This document shows positions 35,856-48,190 of a stretch of 64,000 bases of DNA, one piece after another. This DNA is from Serilophus lunatus (Eukaryota > Chordata > Aves > Passeriformes > Eurylaimidae). The position numbers and the translations under genes are program-made. The notes beneath the pieces were generated by a model. It made no database searches and had not been told where the DNA came from. It saw only the letters and a program-made list of their open reading frames with translations. Position 1 is the stretch's first letter. Each line of letters opens with the position of its first letter. The DNA lies in assembly GCA_013399895.1 (NCBI GenBank), contig VXBA01001267.1, forward strand, positions 558,001 to 622,000, written 5' to 3'.

Positions 35856-36649
35856 TTGCATTTTCCCTTCTCCCTGATTTTGAAAGAAAGTATCACTAAA
35901 AAAATTTTTTTCTCATCTATAAAAATAAACACCAGTCTACTCGAACTAAAGGATCTTGGTTAAAGAGAGATATTCATATATTGAATTAAACATTTAACTT
36001 GCATTTTAAGCTCCAACTTTAATTCTATTGATTAGTATTTATTTAATGACTTCACAACAAACATCCTCATAAATGCAGGATCAGTTACCCTTGAGCTCCT
36101 TATTTTAATTCTTTTTTTTTTACGTCATGCTCATATGCGTAAAGAAAAATTTGTATTTAACTAATGTGAACCCATTTACATACCAAGATACACATACAGA
36201 TTGAACTACAAGATTTTAAGTGAGGTACAACTGGGAATAGTTTTGTAATTTTCAAATTTCTTGCTAGTTAGGACTCCACCACACTCATCTCTCCTCACTC
36301 TTTTCAATAAAAATGGGGGGTTTTACCTATATTTTTTTTCTTAATTTCTCATTTTACACACACCTCAGTATTTAGGAAAAAGTCATAAACTTTTTTTTTT
36401 CTAGTCGCTCTTTGGGAAAGCCTTACAAATCGTATGTCTGAATTTCTATTCATCCCTTATTCTGTTCACATATGTCCATGTCACTGTCTTCTAGTATTTT
36501 AGTAGATACTAAACAAGTAACGTATAGGATATATTTCTAAAGTATACTGCAAACAGAACTGCAATCACTTTGCTCATTCTTCCAGCTGACCATAAGCAAT
36601 GGTGGATAATTAGCTCAAATTAAACATCTGTCAATATGATAATTATGAC
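35856..36649. other. Unassigned AT-rich sequence
   Basis: T-rich patches (36112-36121, 36331-36340, 36390-36401). No gene or repeat recognised. Confidence 0.4.
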
Positions 36650-37200
36650 AAAAAGAGAAGACCAGCTTGAGTACTGTGTCCAGTTCTGGGCCCCTCAGTT
36701 TAAGAATAATATTGAGTTGCTGGAGCGTGTCCAGAGAAGGGCAACGAGGATGGTGAAGGGGCTGGAGCACAAGCCCTATGAGGAACGGCTGAGGGAGCTG
36801 GGATTGTTCAGCCTGGAGAAGAGGAGGCTCAGGGGTGACCTTATTGCTGTCTATAGCTACCTGAAAGGAGGCTGTAGTCAGGCAGGGGTTGGTCTCTTCT
36901 CTCAGGCTCCCAGTGACAGGATGAGAGGACACAGTCTTAGGCTGCGTCAGAGGAGGTTTAGGTTGGATATCAGGAGAAACTTTTCCACAGAGTGATCTCC
37001 CATTGGAATAGGCTTCCCGGGGAAGTTGTGGAGTGACTGGGTATGTTCAAGGATAGGTTGGATGATGAATTTAGTGACACGGTTTAGATGGTTTAGATGA
37101 TGGATTGGTGTTGGATAGGTTGTTAAGTTAGGTAGAAGATTGGACTTGATGATCTCTGCAGTGTTTTCCAACCTTGTTAATTCTGTGTGTTATTCTGTGT
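36650..37200 (+). mobile_element. CR1 LINE 3' end, best-preserved copy in the window
   Basis: An uninterrupted frame from 36636 to 36995 covers the last part of CR1 ORF2, with EYCVQFWAPQF, ELLERVQRRATRMVKGLEH, RELGLFSLEKRRLRGDLIAV and RFRLDIRRNFSTE in order; the frame then breaks where the related antisense copy at 63-392 continues with HWNRLP, so there is a frameshift near 36993. The 3' untranslated part has GGTTTAGATGGTTTAGATG and ends with AATTCTGTGTGTTATTCTGTG, i.e. an ATTCTGTG-type tail. It is 5'-truncated with no reverse-transcriptase core, so not mobile. Confidence 0.93.
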
Positions 37201-40200
37201 GTGGCTATCAACGTGTAAGCTGGAGGATGCTTTGTTATCCTGGCACTGTTAGAGCTTGATACTTTCTCTGACAGGACATTATTACAGAATTTTAGTGGTG
37301 ATTTAAGCTTTTTAGACAGATTGGAGAAGGTCACAGTCCCAGATAACATTTGAGACTGACTTTTTCTAGTAAGGTCTCTGACTGTCTGTGTCCATCACCA
37401 TATAAGTAAATATATATTTGTAGGAACAGAATTAGAGTGGGGGGAATCTACTCATATGTGTGTACTCTTCAGAATTACAAGGGAAGACTGACACAAAGTA
37501 AGTTTTCTCCATGGTAGGTCTAGTGCAGATATCCCGAAAGTCATGTTTATTAGAAACGCCTTTGTGAACAAAACAGAGACATGTACAATTTTAATAGGAG
37601 GAAGTAAGACTAACAATCTTTATTTTGGCACTGCCTGCCAAATTAAAAAAACAACATTCAAATAAGGTCTTTGAACAGAACTTTTTCTTCCCCCACTAAC
37701 CTGACAGCCTTGTACTAAAAGAGGACTTGTCTCAGAAGAAATTTAAAGGAAGAGCAAAAAAGGCTAGACAGTTACAGTATAAATCTCTGGAAGAAAAAAA
37801 AAAAAAAAACCAACCAAAAAAACCAACAACCCAGATTTTTAGGAAGCGATAGAAGTATGCTGGAAACACTGACAGTTCCTAAAGAACGTAAAGCCAACAA
37901 GGGCAAAGTCACAAAGAAGAAGCAGCAATGTGAGGTAAGAAAAGGTCAAAAGTTCTGACATTTGCACTCAAATGAGCATATCTGGAAGGAAGCTTCCTTT
38001 GATATTAAAAGAGATTGACTAGAATTTGTCAGAATGCATGCAACAAAGCATCAAAGACCCAATGATGTCTTACACAAAGAACTTTTGAGATCAGCCATTA
38101 CAATACTATCTTTGTGCTATATACCTGACTAGAGAAATAAAGAAGAAACTGCATTAAGTATCAACAGGTACTTTGGCTACCCTATATGAAAAATAGAGGG
38201 AATACATGAAAAGGACTCTTAGGATTTACAGTATTAATATCCTCAGGAAATATATATTAATAATACAAAATTATTGCAGGCTTGCCATTACTAAATGCTC
38301 TTATATAATTGGACATTGATACCTCACTTTTCTATTTTATTTTTCAGATAATGTCTCTTTAGCCATTACTAAAATAAATCAAAATCTAGACACATTTCAG
38401 CTTATAATGTTTTGACAGAACACACTGCATATCAACTTTAATTATATTCCCATGTTATATAAAATTACATCTTAATTTGACAAAGATTTAAAAACCTGAA
38501 ACACATACAGTTGCTGAAATTGTTTCTTTACATGCTTCTACAGGCACCCCATGTCTATTTCCACATTACCAGCACAGCAGCCTTGTGGATGAAAAGCAGA
38601 CAGAGCATTACCACCCTAGACTAATAATACTTTTAAGTCCATAGCTGTTTCTTAGCACAGACTTGTCTAACATTCACAATGTTGAAATGCAGGCAACTGA
38701 GGAAGCAATAGATTTAGACTGTACTTTCTTAAGCGGCAGGTTTCATTTAAGCAGAGCCAGTTAAGTGAAGCATGAGCTTTACTGTTACTGAGTCCATCCC
38801 ACTGGGATTCAGAAGATAACTACTTCAAGAGCAGTCTGTGCTTCTCCCTGCATATGAATGAAGAACTGCCAGAGGGTAACAAAACGTTTTTCCCCAACAC
38901 CTATCAGACAGGAAGACTACATGAAATATATCTTGATGGAAAGCAAGTATATTTTTCGCTACATTAATTAAGAGGGAAAACTATCCTAATAAATATTTTT
39001 GCTAATAATTAAGTAAAATGGTACAATAATTATATCATATAAAATATATCTGTGATTGTTATTACTGAGGATGTTCCTTTAATGACTTATTACGTATGCA
39101 TTGACAGTATTGACTGATCCTTTTTTGCTTGCTGTGTCAGGAGTTGGACCGCTCTATTTTTTTATTTTTTTTTGCAGTTTAATATGAAGAATAAAGAAAT
39201 ACCTTAAGGATGAAGGGTATTACTGATCATGATCTTTAAATAACATCAAAGGTGAATAAAGTGAATCTACAAAATATTACTATGTTCTTTCAAGATGAAA
39301 ACATGTTGGTTTTGTCATTTGAAATGCAAAAGATAATTTCTAAGATTTTTTGTTCTATTGAATCCCAGGTCAGCCTTTCTTTTTTGCTTCAAAATGCCAC
39401 CAAAGTATTTGTTTCCTTATGTGACAAAAGTTCTGATGCTCATTATTTAACTACTTCTAGATGCTTTTTACCCAACTATCCACCCAGCTGTACTTTGATT
39501 CATATGGTCAAAAAAATGATCACTGTGATTAAAATCTGAATGATCTATATTTAAAAAGAATTATCTGAACCTCTACCCTGATCTTTATCATACTCTGTGC
39601 ATAACCTAGCGTCTATTTATCAGAGCACTAAATATCAATGAATGTTTGTACTCCCACAGTAGTGTATGCTATTTAGAATTTATACAGATTAAGCAAATTT
39701 TATTCTTCGTGTTCTAGAGTCAAGGTTCAGATCTACAGAAAATTCAAATGTATATAGAACAATGACATAAAAACTGTTCATCATATCATACACTCAAAAG
39801 TAAATTGGGGTGAGGTATGAATAGCTGAATTGTGTATCTGAATAACAGCTAAAGTTTGTAAGGTAATGACTGCATTTGCAGACGAATGTTACACCTAAAT
39901 TCCTAGACACAAAGAGAAACACAAACTCTTTTTTTCAGGGGATATATTTATGGAATAAATAAATGGCACCTTTCCATATAATCTTGCCAGATGGAATTGT
40001 TCTGATATAGTAAGGTTATTAATGCATAGGGGTACAGTATCTGTATTAGCTAATTATTAAGTAGACTTTAAGATTCTTTATATCTACTGGTTTGAGTTCT
40101 TAAAGGTAAAAGACATTAACTAGAAAAAAAAATCTCTCATTTCAAAGATTAGATCTATGTATTAAAATTAAATACAACAACATAAAATAGGCAAGAATAT

Positions 40201-40539
40201 CTGTAATTTGTAAATATCTGACTGAGATTTTGCTGTAAGTAGTAACTATAGGGCCTTGGGAAAGAGCTCTAGTTTATTTGAAGGTAAAGGCTACATTGGG
40301 AGTTACTGAATCTGACAATGCCATAAGGCTACCACAGCATTGTGTTTCAACAGTCAATAGCAATGCTGAGCATGAACATAATACCTACAGGTACATCTAT
40401 CTATCTATATGTGGCCAGACATACAGATGAACAAACACTCATACAGACACAAAAACTACCAGCAGCCTCATCCTGTTCCTGCCTTGTTGATGAGGATGAA
40501 AGCCCATTCATCAAAAAAGATGTCTAGTGTGGATCCCTG
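37201..40539. other. Unique AT-rich sequence, no gene seen
   Basis: About 3.3 kb. A17 tract at about 37794-37810 followed by CCAACCAAAAAAACCAAC; T-rich patch at 39156-39173. Frames such as 39252-39539 show no domain. A short CTATCTATCTAT run lies at about 40397-40408. Confidence 0.5.
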
Positions 40540-41585
40540 CAGAATCACAGAATATGCCCAGTTGGAAGGGACACACAGTGATAATCAAGTCCACTCCTGG
40601 CCCTGCATAGAACCATCCCCAAGAGTCACACCGTGTGCCTGAGAGTATCATCCAAGCACTTCTTGAACTCTGTCAGGTTTGGTGCTGTGACCACTTCCCT
40701 GGGGAACCTGTTCCAGCGTCCAAACATCCTCTGGATGAAGAACCTCTTTCTAATGTTCAAGCTAAACTTCCTCTGACACAACTTCAGGCCATTCCCTCTG
40801 GTCCTGTCACTGGTCACTACAGAAAAGAGATCAATACCTGCCCCTCCTCTTCCCCTCTCAGGAAGTTGCAACTGCAACGAGGTCTTCCCTCAGTCTCCTC
40901 TTCTCCAGGCTGAACAGGCCAAATGACCTCAGCCCCTCCCTCAAGGCTGGTCACTATCTTCATTGTCCTCTTTTGGACACTCTGTAATAGTTTAATATCT
41001 TTCCTGTATTGCAGTGACCAAAACTGCCACATCGTGTGAGGCCACACCAGTGCAGAGCAGAGCAGGAAAATCCCCTCCCTCAACCAGCTGGTGATGCTTT
41101 CCCTCATGCCCCCCAGGACATGGTTGGCCCTCCTGGCTGCCAGGGCTCTGCTGACTCATATTCAACTTGCCCTCAACCAAGACCCCATGTTCCTTTCCAT
41201 GGAACAGTTTTCTAGCATCTCGTGCCCCAGTCTTTATAAATATCCAGGGCTGCCCCATCCCAGGTGCTGAATCTGACACTTGCTGAACTCTGTGTGGTTG
41301 GTGATTGCTCCGTCCTCTAATTTGTTTGAGGTCTCTCTGCAGGGCCTTCCTTCTTCTGAGGGAGTCAACAGCTCCTCCCAGTCTCGTGCCATCTGCAAAC
41401 TTGCTTAGTATCCCTTCCACTCTGGCATCCAAGTCATTTATGAAGATGGTGAAGAGCACAGGAACTTAGATGGAGCCCTGTGGAACCCTGCTAGTGACAG
41501 GTCACCAGTTGGGTGTTACTATTGCCCTTTGTGCTTGACCTGGGAGCCAATTGTTCACGCATGATGTGTTTATCCAGAAGCTGGA
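40540..41585 (-). mobile_element. CR1 LINE, ~1.05 kb antisense copy with part of reverse transcriptase
   Basis: The antisense tail starts AGAATCACAGAATATGCCC; ORF2 C-terminal pieces follow in two frames (RGNGLKLCQRKFSLNIRKRF at about 40770-40829, and REGIFLLCSALVWPHTMWQF at about 41020-41079). Further on, the minus frame 40992-41459 reads LFTIFINDLDARVEGILSKF followed by ADGTRLGGAVDSL: this is the CR1 reverse-transcriptase region with the YxDD-equivalent FADD motif changed to FADG at 41388-41399, so the catalytic aspartate pair is broken. The copy ends near 41585, where a minisatellite starts. Confidence 0.93.
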
Positions 41586-41589
41586 CTCA

Positions 41590-41960
41590 GATTCTCAGTC
41601 TCCCTAGTAGCTGGTACCTAGGCACACCAGTCACCAAGGCCACAGCCCCATCCTTCTTGCTAGAGCTCAGACCTACATATGGATCCCCTCAGTAACTGAT
41701 CTTAGACAGTCAGTCTAGTCGGTAGATGTTCCCTAGATCTCTAGTTGCTTTCAAAGACACACATGCAAGTGTGTCTGTCTAGTAGCTGGTCCTCACCTAT
41801 GACCGGATCAGTAGCTGACCCTCAGGCCCCATGGTCTCTTCAGGAACTGTCTTGGACCCTCTGGTCCCTTCAGTATCTAATTCTCAGACCTGTTGGTCTC
41901 TGCATAATTCAGCCCAGACTTGTAGACTCCCCAGAACTTGATACCCAAGCCTCTTATTTT
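41590..41960 (+). repeat. Degenerate ~30-bp minisatellite
   Basis: A CAGTAGCTGA/CCTCAGGCC-like unit recurs with starts at about 41781, 41809, 41841, 41871, 41902 and 41932, giving periods of 28-32 bp; more irregular relatives occur from 41590 (TAGTAGCTGGTACC at about 41608, CAGTAACTGATC at about 41690). Unit-to-unit divergence is high, so the array is old or is part of an old retroelement. No conserved repeats with unique spacers, so not a CRISPR. Confidence 0.75.
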
Positions 41961-42460
41961 ACTTGTTGGCTATTTTTATTCTGGTTAGTAGATACAAAAT
42001 TAACTTTGGAAAAACAAACATTTTTCTCTCCTATTGACACAAATATTACATAAAATATGGAAAGACACTTAACATCAAGTATCTGTTCCTCCTTTTGCAA
42101 GTTAAAGAGGACTGCTGCAGAAGTTCTGATGAAATTAGTCTTTTTGATTCCTGTGGTGGCTTTTATCTCCACTAGAGAGTGGATTAGCTGTTTCAGGAAA
42201 TGATATTTTCTTCATATTGCTCTCCAGCATTGTAAAAAACAAATAGAAAAACTTTGCAGGAAAAGCTCTGTTTAAGAAATTCCCTGCCTAACTCTGTAAA
42301 CAAAATAGTTCACTTGATAATAAAAGAATTCTTTTTCTATAAACCTCATCTGAACTGACATTCCTCTCACAAGTTTCCTTGTCAATAATTGATATCAATC
42401 CCTAAAGTAAGAAGTTTTAAAAAATTATCTAGATCCTTTTTACCTTCCTTGTGCACTCTT
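41961..42460. other. Unassigned sequence
   Basis: Between the minisatellite and the sense CR1; no gene or repeat recognised. Confidence 0.4.
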
Positions 42461-44072
42461 AATTTGGGCTTATGTAGTCAGTGCCCTCAGCTGGAGGACC
42501 ATGACTATGAGAATGATCAACTCCCAGTCAACCCTGAAATTGTGCAGGTTCTGCTTCTCCTGCTGGATCCCTACAAATCTAAGGTACTTGACGGCATTCA
42601 CCCCAGAATCCTCAAAGAGCTGGCTGATGTCATCACAAATCCTCTTTCAATGATTTTTGAGTGGCCTTGAGAATCTGGAGAGGTCTCAGCCAACTGGAAG
42701 TTTGCAAACACTGTCCAGCTTTTCAAAGAGGGCAAGAAGGAGGACTCTGGAAACTACAGGCCTGTCAGTCTCACTTCAGTACTGGTAAAGTAATGGAAAA
42801 GATTATTCTGGGAAGTATTGAAAAACATCTGGAGGACAACGCAGCAATCAGTCACAGCCATCACGTCTTCATGAGGGGAAAGTCCTGCTTGTTGAACATA
42901 ATTTCATTTTTTGACAGGATAACCCAACTAGTTGATATTAGAAAGACAGTAAATATAGTTTTTCTGGAATTCAGCAAAGTTTTTGATACTGTCTCTCACA
43001 ATATTCCTCTGGAGAGATGTCCAGCATACAATTGGATAACCATGTTACATAAAGGGTAAGTAACTGGTTCACAGGCAAGGCACAAAGAGTTATAGTGAAT
43101 GGGGTGAGATCAGAATGTCATTATGGAGTTCCACAGGGCTCCATCCTCAGCCCAGTTCTCTTCAAAGTCTTTATTAATGACTTGAATACAGGACTAGTAT
43201 TCAAAGGAATATTAACCAAGTTTGCCTACAACACTAAATTGGGAGGAGCTGTTGATTCCCTCAAGGGCAGAGAGCACCTGGAGAGAGACCTCGACAAATC
43301 ATCAACCCTTATAAATTTAACAAGGGAAAGCACTGGATTCTGAACCTGGGATGTGACAAACCTGTTTGTGTATATAGACTAGGAAATGAGAAGTTTCTGA
43401 AAGGGACCTGGGGTTCCTGGTCAATGGCAAATTGAATGTGAGTCAGCAGTGCCCTGGTAGCCAAGAGGGCCAACCGTGTCCTGGGATGGCATCAGGCAAA
43501 GCATCACCAGCTGGTTGAGGGAGGGGACTATCCCACTCTGCTCTCTACTGGTACAGCTTCATCTCAAGTCCTGTGTGCAGCTCTGGGCACTACAATATAA
43601 AAAGACAGAAGTTACTGGAGAGTGTCCAAATGAGAGCCATGAGGATGGTGGAAGGGAAGCCTTATGAGGAATAGCTGAGGTCACTTGTTCTGTTCAACCT
43701 GGAGAAGAGGAGACTGAGGCCTCATTGCAGTCTTCAACATCATCATGATGGGAAGCAGAGGGGCAGGTACAGATCTCTTCTGTCATGACTAAAGACAGGA
43801 CTCACGGAAATAACATGAAGCTGATTCAGGGGAGGTTTATGCTGTATATCAGGGAAAAGTTTTTCATTCCGAGGGTGGTTGAGTGCTGTAACAGGCTCCC
43901 CGGGAAGTAGTCCCAGCATCAAACCTGTCTGGGTGCAAGAAGCATTTGGATAACACTCTCAGACACACAGTGTGATTCTTTGGGTGTCCTGCTCACAGCT
44001 GGGAGATGGGCTAGTTGATCCTGATGGGTCTCTTCTAACTCGGCATTTTCTATGATTCTATGATTTATTAAT
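42461..44072 (+). mobile_element. CR1 LINE, ~1.6 kb sense copy spanning most of the reverse transcriptase
   Basis: The longest CR1 in the window. Pieces of ORF2 appear in order in changing frames: VLDGIHPRILKELADVI (about 42580-42636), a FKEGKKEDSGNYRPVSLTS-like stretch (about 42725-42780), GKSCLLNIISFFDRI and VFLEFSKVFDTVSHNI (42880-43005), GVPQGSILSPVLFKVFINDL (43125-43184), and FAYNTKLGGAVDSL (43221-43262). Frameshifts and stops separate them, and the FADD active-site motif has become FAYN at 43221-43232. The C-terminal part continues to a GTATATCAGGG segment and the tail ends TCTATGATTCTATGATT near 44070. The 5' untranslated region and ORF1 are missing. Confidence 0.95.
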
Positions 44073-46804
44073 GGAAATTTTGTGTCGTGTAAATTTTTCT
44101 AGGAAAAATTAATTAAAAAAATTATTTTACATTTAAAGAGCTTTTTTAAGGGGCACAGCATAGAATATTGAATAAAGTATATTGTGAGGTTACATTGTGA
44201 TATCACGTGTATCATTATCAACTATCATTTTTTCATTATGTAAATTAAAATATCATTTGACATACATATAGTTTTTTAATTTATGTTCTGATGGTGTTCC
44301 CTATTTATGCTGGAGCTGAATTTGATCCAATATTTATTTCATCCAATATTTAACCCATGTGAAGAACACAAGCTCTTATAAAGGAAAAGTCCACAAAAAA
44401 GTATATTGTCTGAGTGATGTTAGCAACACTGATAAGAAAAGGATGATTCACAAGACCTTGAGTACTGTTCATCTAAGTAATGTTCTTGGCAGGGTGAACA
44501 CTTGTCTAATTTGAAGAAGAACAAATAACTTCGAATTTTAACCAGGGTCTAGACTGCTCACTGAAGCATATATTATTCCTTCCTATCCTCTATAATGGAA
44601 GAATTGCAGCTTGAGTAGTTTCCTCAGCTTAATCAACAGATCAATCTTCCATACTTTTCTAGAGCCAGAATAATTTACATTAATAACTTAACTTTCTTCC
44701 ATTGTTCTCCACAATTTAGATGCAACCTTGACTTTTCTTTGTTACTATCATTACATAATGAGTCAATATATATCATTTGTGCTTATATCCACTTTCAGTT
44801 TGACTTGAAACTTGAGGTATTTTTAAGTAGCTATGTACATGATTTTATAGATAAACCAAGGGGTCTTTCACTTCAAAGATAGAAACATTTGTACAACAAT
44901 GTATTTTTTAAATATGTTCTTGTGTCTTTGATTAAACTATATTTTCTGGCAAAGAATGAAGACTTTCTGGGGAAAAAAAAAGGATGTTTTATTAGATCTA
45001 AAATGAGAATGAATGGCTTAGACAGGTGGCCATTTTACAATTGCAACGACAACATCTTAATTGATCATAAAATCTTATAAGCAATATTGTAGACTTTCAC
45101 TGCATTTATTCACTATGAACCTCAGAGGTACAAACAATACATAAAGGAAGAGGCCATCAGCATGGCAGGAAATTGTAATTTTAGGCTACAATTTAACTAC
45201 AGAACTACAGATTGTTTATAGAGTATGTGCAAGGAACTGGAATCTGCTTTTATTTTATGGTGTTTTTTTCTTGTTCTGATTACAGTCTGTTGCATAGCTC
45301 AGAGTTACTCAGAACAGCTGTATCTGTTGTGCTATGCTGCCAGTCAAGCACATCCTCAACTAATATATGGAATGGGAGGATCCATTTAAAGAGACATAAA
45401 ACCTTTCTACATCTTACTCCCTATCATCCTAGAGTCCTGCAACTTGCTAAAATACATAGGAACTATTGAAAGATGAATATTCCTAATACACAATTCCCTC
45501 TTGTGTTGTCATGCTTCAGCAGGTGGAAATTCTAAAATATGCTTGTCAAGTTCTCTTGATGCCTATCTGCCTCTCATACAAGAAGGTATAAAACAGACTG
45601 CTAAATGGTAACTTGTTTTGGCGAGCCCATTTGCTTCCTTTCATATTTATTGTCCACTTAGCTTCCAAACCACCTCAACATCTCATAGATTCTTATTTTC
45701 CTACACAGAGGACTTAGAATGATTTTGTTTTAATTATTTTAATTTGTTCAAATTTATCTCATTTATGTATTCCTTTTCCAGATTTAATTTTTTAATTTAA
45801 ATTTGCCATTTTTTGTGTTTTCTAAAAGTCCAAAAGAATAATATGAAGACCAGTTTTACCACTGTGAAAGAAAAGCTTTTGCAAAAATGTCAATAATAAT
45901 TATCATAATAATTAATAATAATTAGCAGCATCTAGTAATTTGGAGTCAACTTATTATTGCTACCAGATTTTACCTTCTGAGTAATCTTTCTGGTCATGTG
46001 CTTTGTATACAGTCTTTAGTTTACTGTACATCTCCGACCACATACACATGCATTAAATGTTCCTGTAACAGTTTCAGTAATTGATTGCCGCAGTAACATT
46101 TCTAAAGAATATATTCTTTATTGTTAGAAATCATCATACTTCAGCTCCAGTTACTGGATCTTTTAATATTTCTTTCTCATATAATAAAGATCCCTTTATC
46201 TAGAGCTTCCTCCTAAGTATAGTGATGAAGCAAGTGCTAGAAATCTGAATTATATCCCATAGCTATTTTATCTTTGGACCTGTCAACACAAACATTTTAT
46301 TTGCTAAATCAGTATTAATTAAAAAAATGTGTTCTGTATTAACTATGGAGTGATTTCTGTCAATTACAGAATTATAAAGTACTATTTTAAATATGAAAAT
46401 GGTGGAAACACATCACTAATATTTGTAATCTCACATTGCCTTGTGAACAACAGAATCAGAAAGAACTTCATTTAGTGTCAAGGAATTGCTTACTCAGTGA
46501 TTTTTTTGTATTTTTTTAGCAATTCTACCTTCACTTTGTAAAAATAGAAAGATCTCTTCCAATATGATTCTTCAGAGTTTGTGCCACACTCTTCCATATT
46601 ATTTTGATTTGAATGCCAAATTCAAACAAAAGCAGCCTTCTCAAGATATCCACACCTGTCCTTTAAAATGATATATTTTAAGAAAACACTATTAGTCATT
46701 AAGACTGTGAAATTAAAAAAGAAAAAACACATGTTAAATGTCTCATGATGGTCCCTTCAGCTATGATTAAATGGAATAAGCTCTAAAATCCTTAGTGTGA
46801 GAAA
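44073..46804. other. Unique AT-rich sequence, no gene seen
   Basis: About 2.7 kb; an AATAAT/ATTA-rich low-complexity stretch at 45888-45928. No gene or repeat family recognised. Confidence 0.5.
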
Positions 46805-47285
46805 GATCCGTTGGACCTGTTGGATCAGGTCCAGAGAAGGACTCCAAAAAATTATTAGAGATAGACCATCTCTCCTATGAAGATATACTGTGGGAGTTGG
46901 GGCTCTTCAGCCTGAAGAAGAGAAGGCTTCAGGAAGATTGCAATGCAACTTTTCAGTATTTAAAGGGAGGCTATAAAAAAAGTGGGGAAAGATATTTTAG
47001 TAAAACCTCTTGTAATAAAACAGGGGGTAATGGTTTTTAAGTAAAAGAGGATAGATTCAGACTAGACATAAGGAATAATTTTTTTACAGCAAATGTGGCG
47101 AAGCACAGGTATGAGTTTCCCAGAGAGGTGGTGGATGCCCATTCCTGAAAACAGTCAAGGTCCCATTGGGTGAGGCTCTGAACAACCTCAGGTTGAAAAT
47201 GTCCCTGTTCACTGCAGGAGGAGGTGGACTAGAGAACCTTTAAAGGTCCCTTCCAACCCAAACTATTCTATCATTCTATAATTTA
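46805..47285 (+). mobile_element. CR1 LINE 3' end
   Basis: Sense copy: CAGGTCCAGAGAAGGACTCC, then TGGGGCTCTTCAGCCTGAAG, then GGTCCCTTCCAACCCAAAC and a decayed ATTCTATCATTCTATAATT tail. ORF2 residues are only traceable over short stretches because of stops and frameshifts. 5'-truncated. Confidence 0.9.
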
Positions 47286-48044
47286 AACAAGACAACCAGA
47301 ATCAAGCAGGTTTTTTGGGGGGTTGGATGTTTGCTTATGGGTTTGTTTGATTAGTTGGTTTGCTTTGTTTTTCTCTCTGTCCATAATTTTCCCTCTGTCC
47401 ATAATTTTATCTGCTTGAATTAATTAAAAAACCTCTCATACGCATTGTACTGATTTGTTTTTCTTGTAATTAAAATCTGGTATGTATAACACACATTTAG
47501 CCCACTTACCACTATATTTAACTGTTTCTCAAACAATATTTTCTGGAATGCCCTTCCTAAACTATAAAAAGTTCTGATCACTGTAAAATATGTGATAAAT
47601 TTTCAGCAATTCTATAACCAAATTAAAATGAAATTTGTTCTAATATGTAAATTGATCAATAGAACAAATCTTTCTTATTTCCTTTTCTTTAAAACTATGA
47701 AGTTTCAAAAAAAGATGGATAACAAAATGGTATCTTGACTCTTGTGATTGTTACTATGCATATTAGATTGCTACTTCAAGTTACAATAAAGATATAATCT
47801 TATTCATTCCATATGCTTAGACTCATTAGAAGAAAATTTTAAAGCAAGAAAACTAAGAAAAAACTGCTTACTATGCAAAATATTTCAGATGTACTCTCCC
47901 GATAAATTTAAACTGAAGAAAATTGCATTAATCTGCAGTCTTGGAAAACACCTCTAATTATGCAAGAAGAAAGGAAGGTTTGTTACCCCCCAAGCAAAAT
48001 ATTTTTTGCCTTGAATCCTACCAAATGTTCTGTTGTTTACGATA
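47286..48044. other. Unassigned AT-rich sequence with a small duplication
   Basis: The words CTCTGTCCATAATTTTCC and CTCTGTCCATAATTTTAT stand side by side at 47374-47409, an 18-bp tandem duplication. G/T-rich sequence at 47310-47370. Nothing else recognised. Confidence 0.5.
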
Positions 48045-48190
48045 ATGTGGTATGGTTTAGATGGTTTAAATGGTTTAGATGGTATAGATGTTAGACTGAT
48101 GTTGGATAGTTTGTTAACCTAGGTAAAGGTTGGACTCGATGACCTCCATGGTCTTTTCCAACCTTATTAATTCTGTGTGTGTAATAAATT
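48045..48190 (+). mobile_element. CR1 LINE extreme 3' end, ATTCTGTG-tail subfamily
   Basis: Same subfamily as 36650-37200: four tandem ATGGTTTAGA-like 10-mers (48052-48088), then GGTTGGACTCGATGACCTCC, TTTTCCAACCTTATTAATTC and a TGTGTGTG-like tail. Only the 3' untranslated region is present. Confidence 0.9.

Noticed and set aside
35402..35963. 165- and 130-codon frames of Phe/Ser or Lys/Arg/Glu repeats
   Set aside because: Direct translation of the CTTTT repeat.
41590..41960. CRISPR-like array
   Set aside because: Units are contiguous and diverged, with no conserved repeat/unique spacer alternation, and the DNA is vertebrate.
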